Below are positions 6,323-11,810 of a stretch of DNA of 11,810 nt, in pieces. The DNA comes from an uncultured Paracoccaceae bacterium (lineage in GTDB: Bacteria; Pseudomonadota; Alphaproteobacteria; Rhodobacterales; Rhodobacteraceae). The stretch is from the NCBI GenBank assembly GCA_937952085.1, contig CALFYQ010000450.1:1-11810 (forward strand). Direction: 5' to 3'. The notes under the pieces are model-generated. The model had not been told where the DNA came from and searched no databases. It saw nothing but the letters and a program-made list of their open reading frames with translations. The position numbers and the translations under genes were made by a program. The stretch's first letter is position 1. Each line of letters starts with the position of its first letter.

Positions 6323-7303
6323 GTGGCCCATCCCGGAGACGACAGCATCCTGCCCTTCCAGCTCGACCGCGCCTCGATGCGCGGCCGGGTCGCGCGGCTT
6401 GACGGCGCGCTCGACGCCATTCTCGGCCGGCGGGACTGGCCGGCGCCGGTGGACGCGCTGGTCTCCGAGGCGGCGCTGCTGACCGCGCTGATCGGCCAGA
6501 CGATGAAGCTCCGTTGGCGGTTCTCGCTGCAGATCCGCGGCGAGGGGCCGATCCGCCTCGTCGCCACCGACTATTTCGCGCCCGAGGCGGAGGGCGAGCC
6601 GGCGCGGATGCGCGCCTGGGCCGGCTTCGACGCCGAGGCGCTGGCCGAGGCCGCGGGCGCGCAGCCCTATGACCTGATCGCCCCCGGCGTCGTCGGCGTC
6701 ACCATCGACCAGGGGCCGGGCATGGCGCCCTATCAGGGCGTGACGCCGCTTTCCGGCGGCTCGCTCTCGGCCTCGCTCGAGACCTATTTCGCCCAGTCGG
6801 AGCAGATCGCCACCCGCTTCGCCGTCTGCGCCGCGCTGGCCGAGAGCCCGGGCGAGAAACCCGCCTGGCGAGGCGGCGGCATCATGATCCAGCAGCTTCC
6901 CGGCGAGGGCGGCCGCGCGCCGGACGCGCCCTCCGGGCAGGATGGGCTGATGAGCGCCGAGGACGTCGCCGGCCTCGAAGGCCGGGAGGAGGATTGGGGC
7001 CGCGTCGCGATGCTCCTCTCCACCGTCGAGACGCATGAGCTGATCGGCCCGCATGTCGCGCCCGAGACGCTGCTCGTTCGGCTCTTCCACGAGGAGGCGC
7101 CGCGGGTCTGGCCGGCGCAGCCGGTGCGTTTCGGCTGCACCTGCTCGGCCGACAAGGTGGAGGCCGCGCTCGCCGGCTACGGGCCGGAGGAGTTGGCCGA
7201 GATGATCCGGCCGGATGGTTGGATCGGCGCGGAATGCCAGTTCTGCGGCGCCGAATACGCCATCGACCCCGCCCCGCTCGGCGGCGGGGGGCCGGCCGCG
7301 TGA
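6323..7303 (+). CDS. hslO: Hsp33, redox-regulated holdase chaperone
   Basis: Cytoplasmic chaperone kept inactive by zinc bound to four cysteines. In known homologues oxidative unfolding releases zinc and switches on client binding. The 326-residue protein has the N-terminal Hsp33 domain (SILPFQLDRASMRGRVARL at 8-26, PLSGGSLSASLETYFAQSEQ at 142-161) and the C-terminal redox switch with all four cysteines in the CxC...CxxC pattern: C272, C274, C305, C308. The start is GTG at 6323, where homology begins and AGGAAA lies at 6310-6315. The frame is open upstream, but there it runs antisense to the Nudix gene. Alphaproteobacterial proteins of this type are slightly longer than E. coli Hsp33. The stop overlaps the next gene by 4 nt (GTGA). 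The identification is secure. Confidence 0.97.
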   Translation: MAHPGDDSILPFQLDRASMRGRVARLDGALDAILGRRDWPAPVDALVSEAALLTALIGQTMKLRWRFSLQIRGEGPIRLVATDYFAPEAEGEPARMRAWAGFDAEALAEAAGAQPYDLIAPGVVGVTIDQGPGMAPYQGVTPLSGGSLSASLETYFAQSEQIATRFAVCAALAESPGEKPAWRGGGIMIQQLPGEGGRAPDAPSGQDGLMSAEDVAGLEGREEDWGRVAMLLSTVETHELIGPHVAPETLLVRLFHEEAPRVWPAQPVRFGCTCSADKVEAALAGYGPEELAEMIRPDGWIGAECQFCGAEYAIDPAPLGGGGPAA

Positions 7304-8040
7304 AGGTCCTGATCGCGACGCCGACCACCCAGGGCTCCGTCGCGACCGCCTATGCGCACAGCCTCGTCGCCGCGACGGCCACGCTTCAGGAGGCCGGCGC
7401 CGCCTACCGCCTGCTGATCGTAGACGGGGCGGACGTGGTGCTGGCGCGCACCATCCTCGCCCACAGCTTCCTCGCCGATCCGAGCCTCACCCACATCCTC
7501 TTCCTCGACAGCGACATGGGTGTGGAGCCGGCGGTGCTGAAGCGACTGATCGGCCTCGCCGCGCCCATTGTCGGCGTCGCCTATTCCGAGCGGCGGATGG
7601 ACCTTTCCGCCTTCGCCGCCGCGCTTGGCGAGACGGCGGATGTGGAGCGCGCGCGCGCCCTCTCCTCCGCCTTCACGGTGCGGATGAGCGCGGGGCGCAA
7701 GGAGGTGAAGCAGGGCATCGTCGAGGCCGACGGGTTCGGCTTCGGCTGCGTCCTCATCGCCCGGAGCCTCTTCGAGGCGATGATCGCCCGCGGCGCCGCG
7801 AAGCCGATGGTCTCCGCCAAGCTCCGCGCCAGCGGGCTCAAGGGCGAGATCTACGATTTCTTCCGCCCGATCGAGCGGGCGGACGGCGACGTGCTCTCGG
7901 AGGACTATTCCTTCTGCGAACGGGTCCGCGCGCTCGGCGACACGCCGCTCCTCTGCTATGTCGGCGGCGGCGTCTCCCATGTCGGCCAGTTCGCCTTTTC
8001 CGCCGCGTTCATCGAGCGGCTGAAGGCCGGCAAGGGCTGA
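7300..8040 (+). CDS. GT-A-fold glycosyltransferase-like protein, role unknown
   Basis: A 246-residue protein with the hallmarks of a nucleotide-sugar transferase of GT-A fold. It has an N-terminal Rossmann-like strand MKVLIATPTT, then HILFLDSDMGVEPAVLKRLI (65-84) with a DSD (70-72) that fits the metal/UDP-binding DxD. Further on are SEDYSFCERVRALG (200-213), like the acidic catalytic EDxxFCxR segment, and VSHVGQ (225-230) with a candidate C-terminal metal-binding histidine. There is no signal peptide or membrane segment, so it should be cytoplasmic. The GTG at 7300 overlaps the hslO TGA, and no clear SD is present, so translation is probably coupled to hslO. A longer frame from 7219 lies wholly inside hslO and is less likely. 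Acceptor and donor are not predictable. No polysaccharide or lipid-glycan genes lie nearby. Confidence 0.8.
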   Translation: MKVLIATPTTQGSVATAYAHSLVAATATLQEAGAAYRLLIVDGADVVLARTILAHSFLADPSLTHILFLDSDMGVEPAVLKRLIGLAAPIVGVAYSERRMDLSAFAAALGETADVERARALSSAFTVRMSAGRKEVKQGIVEADGFGFGCVLIARSLFEAMIARGAAKPMVSAKLRASGLKGEIYDFFRPIERADGDVLSEDYSFCERVRALGDTPLLCYVGGGVSHVGQFAFSAAFIERLKAGKG

Positions 8041-8309
8041 GCGCGGCCGGGTCGCCTCCGCATCGCTTCGAGACAGGAGCGCCCGGCCCAATCCTCGATC
8101 CGCCTGACGATCGCGGCGCAGAGCGCACTCCCATTCGCCCCTCCCGGGCTCGGGCGACCTGCCCGGGCCGCGCGCGGCTCAGCCGGCGGAGGACACGGCA
8201 ACAACCTTTTCCAACCGAACCGCCGCCACCAACGGTTGCCCCGACTCGCCCACTGCGTCAGCCTGCCGCAGAGGCCGCGCAAGAGACGCGGCGAAGCGGG
8301 AGAAGCCCA
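8041..8309. other. 269-nt spacer without a recognisable gene
   Basis: I see no protein-coding signal here: the frames that cross it give low-complexity Arg/Pro/Ala text with no start or SD. It holds a weak long-loop inverted repeat just after the glycosyltransferase stop (GGCCGGG 8045-8051, CCCGGCC 8082-8088). It also holds an A/C-richer stretch with the inverted repeat CAACCG (8212-8217) and CGGTTG (8233-8238). The spacer should contain the promoter of the downstream SelenBP-family gene, but no convincing -35/-10 pair is visible. It could hold a regulator site or an unannotated small RNA. Confidence 0.5.
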
Positions 8310-9710
8310 ATGAACCTTCGCGTCGATCCCACCTTCCACGCCACGCCGAAGCTCGCCATGCAGGCGCCGCCCGAGACGCTGGCCTATGTGCTGCTCCTCA
8401 GCCCGGACGGCTCGAAGCCGGACGCGCTCGGCGTGGTGGATCTCGACCCGGCCTCGCCCGGGTACTCGAAGCTCGTCACCGTGCTGGAGATGCCGAACCG
8501 CGGCGACGAGTTCCACCATTTCGGCTGGAACGCCTGCTCCTCCGCGCTCTCGCCGATGGCCGGGCACGCCTTCCTCGAACGGCGCTATCTCATCATACCC
8601 GGCCTCCGCTCCTCCCGCATCTATGTGATCGACACCAAGCCGGACCCGCGGAAGCCGACGATCCACAAGATCATCGAGCCCGAGGAGGTGTTCCGCAAGA
8701 CCGGCTATTCCCGCCCCCACACGATCCATTGCGGGCCGGAAGGCGTCTACGTGTCCACCCTCGGCGGCGGCGGCAAGGACGGGACGGACGGCCCCCCGGG
8801 CGTCTTCATCATAGACTGCCAGACCTTCGACGTGGTCGGCCGCTGGGAGATCGACCGCGGCCCGCAGAAGCTCCACTACGATTTCTGGTGGAACTTGCCG
8901 CGAAACTACATGGTCTCCTCCGAATGGTGCCTGCCGCCGCAATTCGAGAACGGCGTGGTGCCGGAGGACCTCCTTGCCAACAAGTACGGCCATTGCCTGC
9001 ACTTCTGGGACCTCAGGGCGCGCAAGAACGTGCAGACGATCGATCTCGGCGCGAACCACCAGATGGCGCTGGAGGTCCGGCCCGCGCATGACCCGATCAA
9101 GGAATACGGCTTCTGCGGCGTCGTGGTGGACACCACGAACCTCGAAGGCTCGATCTGGACCTGGTGGCGCGAGGGCGGGAAGTTCCACGCGAAGAAGACG
9201 GCGACGATCCCGCCCGAGCCCGCCTCGGCCGACGATCTGCCGCCGCTCCTTCAGGGCTTCGGCGCCGTGCCGCCCCTCGTCACAGACATCGACCTCTCGC
9301 TCGACGACAAGAACCTCTACGTCGCCTGCTGGGGCACCGGCGAGATGCGCCGCTATGACGTTACGGACCCGATGGCGCCGAAGCTCGCCGGCTCGGTCCA
9401 TACCGGCGGCATCGTGCGGCTGGCCGAGCACCCCTCCGGCAAGCCCTTCGGCTGGGGCCCGCAGATGTTGGAGATCAGCCGGGACGGGCAACGCGTCTAC
9501 TGGACGAACTCGCTCTACTCGACCTGGGACGATCAGTTCTATCCGGGCGGCGGCGCCTCGGCGATGGTGAAGGCCGTCGCTGGCGCGGACGGCTCCTTCG
9601 TCCTCGACCCGGCCTTCTATGTCGAGATCCCGGCCGGCTGGCGCGCCCATCAGATCCGCCTCGAAGGCGGTGACTGTTCGACGGACAGCTTCTGCTACCC
9701 GTCGGTGTGA
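8310..9710 (+). CDS. Selenium-binding protein / methanethiol oxidase family (SelenBP1/MtoX-like)
   Basis: Family members (human SELENBP1, Hyphomicrobium MtoX) are beta-propeller proteins that oxidise methanethiol to formaldehyde, H2S and H2O2; the bacterial enzyme is copper-dependent. The 466-residue length is close to human (472). Conserved runs are MPNRGDEFHHFGWNACSS (61-78), SSRIYVIDT (101-109), HKIIEPEEVF (119-128), RPHTIHCGPEGVYVSTLG (135-152), YDFWWN (190-195), GPQMLEISRDGQRVYWTNS (383-401) with SLYSTWDDQFYPGG (401-414), and AHQIRLEGGDCSTD (446-459). Histidines H69, H70, H137, H140 and H447 are candidate metal ligands. The position matching human Cys57 is Ser53. No signal peptide is seen, unlike a periplasmic MtoX. 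ATG 8310 has GGGAG seven bases upstream. A six-helix membrane gene follows after 34 nt. The family is certain; methanethiol as substrate is inferred. Confidence 0.93.
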   Translation: MNLRVDPTFHATPKLAMQAPPETLAYVLLLSPDGSKPDALGVVDLDPASPGYSKLVTVLEMPNRGDEFHHFGWNACSSALSPMAGHAFLERRYLIIPGLRSSRIYVIDTKPDPRKPTIHKIIEPEEVFRKTGYSRPHTIHCGPEGVYVSTLGGGGKDGTDGPPGVFIIDCQTFDVVGRWEIDRGPQKLHYDFWWNLPRNYMVSSEWCLPPQFENGVVPEDLLANKYGHCLHFWDLRARKNVQTIDLGANHQMALEVRPAHDPIKEYGFCGVVVDTTNLEGSIWTWWREGGKFHAKKTATIPPEPASADDLPPLLQGFGAVPPLVTDIDLSLDDKNLYVACWGTGEMRRYDVTDPMAPKLAGSVHTGGIVRLAEHPSGKPFGWGPQMLEISRDGQRVYWTNSLYSTWDDQFYPGGGASAMVKAVAGADGSFVLDPAFYVEIPAGWRAHQIRLEGGDCSTDSFCYPSV

Positions 9711-9744
9711 GCCGGGCCGCGCCCCGCCTCCGCGCCGCCGCCCG

Positions 9745-10380
9745 ATGAGCGCCGATGCGTTCGGCCTCTGGGCGGCGGTCGTCGCCGCGGGGCTCTGGCA
9801 TGGGCTGAACCCTGGAATGGGCTGGCCGCTGGCCGTCTCGGCCGGGCTGATGGGGCGCGGGCGGCGCGACGTGGCGGTGGCGCTCGCGCCCCTGGCGCTC
9901 GGCCATCTCCTCTCGATGCTGGCCGTGCTCCTCCCCTTCGCGCTCGTCTCCGCCCTCCTCGTCCATGAGCGGGAGATCCGCCTCGCCGCCGGCGGGCTCG
10001 TCGTCCTGGGCGGACTGGTCCTTCTCGCCCGGCGGGGGCGGCACCCGCGCGCCCTCGCCCGCATCCCGCCCTCGCGGCTGGCGCTCTGGTCCTTCGCCGT
10101 GGCGCTGGCGCATGGCGCGGGGCTTATGCTGCTGCCGCTCTATCTCGGCATCTGCGCCACTCTGCCCGGCGGCGCCTCGGCCCTCGCCGCGGATGGCGGC
10201 GCCGCGCTCGCCGTCGCCCTCGTCCATACCGGCGCGATGATCGGCGCGGGCGGAATCGTCGCCCTCCTCGTCCATTCCTGGCTCGGGCTCGGCTTCCTGA
10301 AAGCGAGCTGGTTCAATCTCGACGCGGTCTGGGCCGGCAGCCTCGTCCTCGTCGGCCTCGCCGCGCTTCTCGCCGCCTGA
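9745..10380 (+). CDS. Six-helix membrane protein with intramembrane histidines, role unknown
   Basis: A 211-residue, very hydrophobic protein with about six predicted membrane helices (around 7-33, 44-73, 79-95, 112-138, 153-177, 190-211). Histidines fall at or in the helices: H19 in LWHGLNPGMGW, H54 in ALGHLL, H123 in ALAHGAG, H161 in LVHTGAM. The HGLNPG phrase and this pattern recall metal transporters of the NiCoT/NicO/UreH type (HxxxPGH-like motifs). The similarity is distant and I would not name it as one. ATG 9745 is where the hydrophobic domain starts. No SD is visible in the C-rich 34-nt gap after the SelenBP-family gene, so translation may depend on the upstream gene. Adjacency suggests a job linked to that enzyme, for example metal supply or export of a product; this is inference. 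Confidence 0.82.
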   Translation: MSADAFGLWAAVVAAGLWHGLNPGMGWPLAVSAGLMGRGRRDVAVALAPLALGHLLSMLAVLLPFALVSALLVHEREIRLAAGGLVVLGGLVLLARRGRHPRALARIPPSRLALWSFAVALAHGAGLMLLPLYLGICATLPGGASALAADGGAALAVALVHTGAMIGAGGIVALLVHSWLGLGFLKASWFNLDAVWAGSLVLVGLAALLAA

Positions 10381-10386
10381 GCGGCG

Positions 10387-10415
10387 TTGACCTGCCGCCC
10401 GCCCGCGCCATGTTG
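10387..10415 (+). promoter_or_regulatory. Possible promoter of the CPBP protease gene
   Basis: TTGACC (10387-10392), a strong -35, lies six bases past the preceding stop. Seventeen nt on is ATGTTG (10410-10415), a poor -10 that would overlap the first possible ATG. If used, transcription would begin about 10422, which is the A of the second ATG. The -35 is convincing; the rest is tentative. Confidence 0.35.
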
Positions 10416-11081
10416 GCCGCGATGACCGATGCGACGGCCGAAGCCGCCCTCCCCGCACGCGGCCGCCTCTGGGCCGAATTCCTCGCCCTCTTCCTCGGCG
10501 TGCCCGCTCTCATGGCGGTCTACTTCGGCAGCTACCCGCTCTTTCCCGCGCTGATCGGCCTCACCGTCCTCGCCCTGATCCTTCTCGCCCTCACCCCCGG
10601 CTGGCGCTGGCGGAAGCTCCTGAAAGGGCCGGTCCTCGGCGAATGGCGCATCGTCCTCGGCTTCGCCCTCGCCACTGCGCTCGTCTGCTACGCGGTGATC
10701 CAGTATGCCGCGCCGCAGCGCTTCCTCGCCATGCCGCGCTACAATCCGCAGCTCTGGCTGGCGATCATGGTCCTCTACCCCGTGCTTTCCGCCCTGCCGC
10801 AGGAGATCATCTACCGGTCCCTCTTCTTCGAACGGTACGGCGCGCTATTCCCCTCGAAAGCCGTGGCGATCCTCGTCAACGGCGCCGCCTTCGCGCTCGG
10901 CCATCTCTTCTTCCAGAACTGGATCGTCATCGCCATGACGGGCGCCGGCGGGGCGATCATGGGCTGGGCCTGGCTTCGCCACGGCTCGCTCGGCCTCGCC
11001 TGGATCCTGCATTCGCTGGCGGGCCAGATCCTCTTCACCTTCGGCCTCGGGATCTATTTCTACCACGGCGCGATCCGCTGA
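10410..11081 (+). CDS. CPBP-family intramembrane metalloprotease
   Basis: Membrane protein of the CAAX-protease/bacteriocin-processing (CPBP, Abi) family. The 223 residues have about six to seven hydrophobic helices. The family motifs are present in order: QEIIYR (131-136, the EExxxR motif with Q for the first glutamate), FALGH (161-165, FxxxH) and a late histidine H201 in WILHSLAG. These provide a plausible Glu/His metal and catalytic centre. The substrate is unknown; bacterial members range from peptide maturation to immunity. Two starts are possible, ATG 10410 and ATG 10422 (MTDATAEA), neither with an SD. I report the longer, but a TTGACC -35 placed 17 nt before 10410 would favour the second as a leaderless start. 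It sits 29 nt after the membrane-protein gene and 61 nt before aspS, and may be its own transcription unit. Confidence 0.88.
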   Translation: MLAAMTDATAEAALPARGRLWAEFLALFLGVPALMAVYFGSYPLFPALIGLTVLALILLALTPGWRWRKLLKGPVLGEWRIVLGFALATALVCYAVIQYAAPQRFLAMPRYNPQLWLAIMVLYPVLSALPQEIIYRSLFFERYGALFPSKAVAILVNGAAFALGHLFFQNWIVIAMTGAGGAIMGWAWLRHGSLGLAWILHSLAGQILFTFGLGIYFYHGAIR

Positions 11082-11086
11082 TCGGC

Positions 11087-11115
11087 TTGACTTGCCTTCG
11101 CCCCTGCGGTTCATC
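11087..11115 (+). promoter_or_regulatory. Candidate promoter of aspS
   Basis: TTGACT (11087-11092) begins five bases after the CPBP stop codon and is followed, with 17-nt spacing, by TTCATC (11110-11115). The -35 is good and the -10 weak. The implied start near 11122 would leave a leader of about 20 nt containing the GGAGGAA ribosome site. A similar TTGACC element follows the stop of the gene before, which supports both as real -35 sites. Confidence 0.5.
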
Positions 11116-11142
11116 CGCCCCGGCCTTCCGGAGGAACCGACG

Positions 11143-11810
11143 ATGCACCGCTACCGCAGCCATACCTGCGCCGAGCTCCGCGCCGCCCATGTGGGCGAGA
11201 CGGTCCGGCTTTCCGGCTGGGTCCACCGCGTGCGGGACCATGGCGGCATCCTCTTCATCGATCTTCGCGACCATTACGGCGTGACCCAGGTCCTCGCGGA
11301 CCCGGACAGCCCGGCCTTCAAGGATGTCGAGCGCGTCCGCTCCGAATGGGTGATCCGCATCGACGGCGTGGTGAAGGCGCGCGATCCGGAGCTGGTTAAC
11401 CCGAAGATCCCGACCGGCGAGGTCGAGGTCTTCGTCCGTGAGCTCGAAGTGCTCGGCCAGGCGGACGAGCTGCCCCTCCCGGTCTTCGGCGAGGTCGAAT
11501 ACCCCGAGGAGACCCGCCTCAAGTATCGCTTCCTCGACCTCCGTCGGGAGAGCCTTCACAACTCCATCGTGCTCCGCTCGAAGGTGATCTCCTCGATCCG
11601 CCGGCGGATGACGGATCTCGGCTTCATGGAGTACCAGACGCCGATCCTGACCGCCTCCTCCCCCGAGGGCGCGCGCGACTTTCTGGTGCCGTCCCGCCTC
11701 CACCCCGGCAAGTTCTATGCGTTGCCGCAGGCGCCGCAGCAGTTCAAGCAGCTGATCATGGTCGCGGGCTTCGATCGCTACTTCCAGATCGCCCCCTGCT
11801 TCCGCGACGA
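11143..11810 (+). CDS. aspS: Aspartyl-tRNA synthetase, 5' part (cut by window end)
   Basis: Class II synthetase that charges tRNA-Asp with aspartate. The first 222 residues are present. The N-terminal OB-fold anticodon-binding domain (about 1-105) has LSGWVHRVRDHGGILFIDLR (23-42). The catalytic core starts with RLKYRFLDLRR (125-135), then SPEGARDFLVPSRLHPGKF (173-191), YALPQAPQQFKQLIM (192-206) and FQIAPCFRD at the very end, which is the beginning of motif 2. Motif 3 and the bacterial GAD insertion lie outside. H33 in RDHGG, where E. coli has Leu, resembles enzymes that also charge tRNA-Asn (inference). ATG 11143 has GGAGGAA (11130-11136) upstream at good spacing. It follows the CPBP gene by 61 nt and probably has its own promoter. 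The identification is certain; completeness cannot be judged. Confidence 0.98.
   Translation, partial: MHRYRSHTCAELRAAHVGETVRLSGWVHRVRDHGGILFIDLRDHYGVTQVLADPDSPAFKDVERVRSEWVIRIDGVVKARDPELVNPKIPTGEVEVFVRELEVLGQADELPLPVFGEVEYPEETRLKYRFLDLRRESLHNSIVLRSKVISSIRRRMTDLGFMEYQTPILTASSPEGARDFLVPSRLHPGKFYALPQAPQQFKQLIMVAGFDRYFQIAPCFRD

Noticed and set aside
8045..8088. GGCCGGG...CCCGGCC as a terminator of the glycosyltransferase gene
   Set aside because: The loop is about 30 nt with no T-tract, so it is unlikely to form or terminate efficiently.
7215..8309. Extension joining hslO end, the glycosyltransferase and the SelenBP-family gene in one frame
   Set aside because: It is out of frame with the two certain upstream genes and is low-complexity. 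The family start and an SD are at 8310.
7956..10064. 702-codon minus-strand open frame
   Set aside because: It lies opposite the SelenBP-family gene and parts of its neighbours. The composition is Arg/Ala/Pro/Gly-rich, a GC-driven artefact despite the length.

Overview
The window is a GC-rich (clearly above 65%), gene-dense chromosomal stretch. Start codons are often GTG and intergenic gaps are short. Gene order and protein sequences (ObgE-ProB-ProA behind L21-L27, a short L21, Hsp33 next to a Nudix gene, AspRS) point to an alphaproteobacterium, most likely Rhodobacterales-like. That placement is inferred from sequence feel and synteny, not from a search. Most of the content is housekeeping. 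There is no rRNA, tRNA, CRISPR array, insertion sequence or prophage that I can support.

Left half, minus strand (read right to left). A Nudix hydrolase (6241-5795) comes first. A good sigma-70-like promoter (5747-5719) follows and drives rplU and rpmA (ribosomal proteins L21 and L27). Three abutting hairpins come next; the last has a GAGA loop and a short T-tract and looks like an intrinsic terminator. After it comes a tight set: rtcB (RNA ligase of divergent type), a RimJ/RimL-like GNAT acetyltransferase, obgE (ribosome-assembly GTPase), proB and proA (first two steps of proline synthesis; proA runs off the left edge). Spacings are 22 nt, a 4-nt overlap, a 13-nt overlap and 11 nt, so these five are probably co-transcribed and partly translationally coupled. 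The theme is ribosome and RNA maintenance plus proline supply. rtcB is the member I would not expect there.

Right half, plus strand. hslO (redox chaperone Hsp33) is divergent from the Nudix gene, with a candidate promoter in the shared 81-nt gap. It overlaps by 4 nt a GT-A-fold glycosyltransferase-like gene of unknown role. After a 269-nt spacer without a recognisable gene come a selenium-binding-protein/methanethiol-oxidase family gene, a six-helix membrane protein with several intramembrane histidines, a CPBP-family membrane protease, and the first two-fifths or so of aspS, cut at catalytic motif 2.

Points most worth following: the divergent rtcB inside the ribosomal/obgE cluster; the structured leader of rplU; the glycosyltransferase coupled to hslO; the SelenBP-family enzyme lacking the cysteine equivalent to human Cys57, paired with an uncharacterised His-containing membrane protein; and a possibly leaderless CPBP protease gene.
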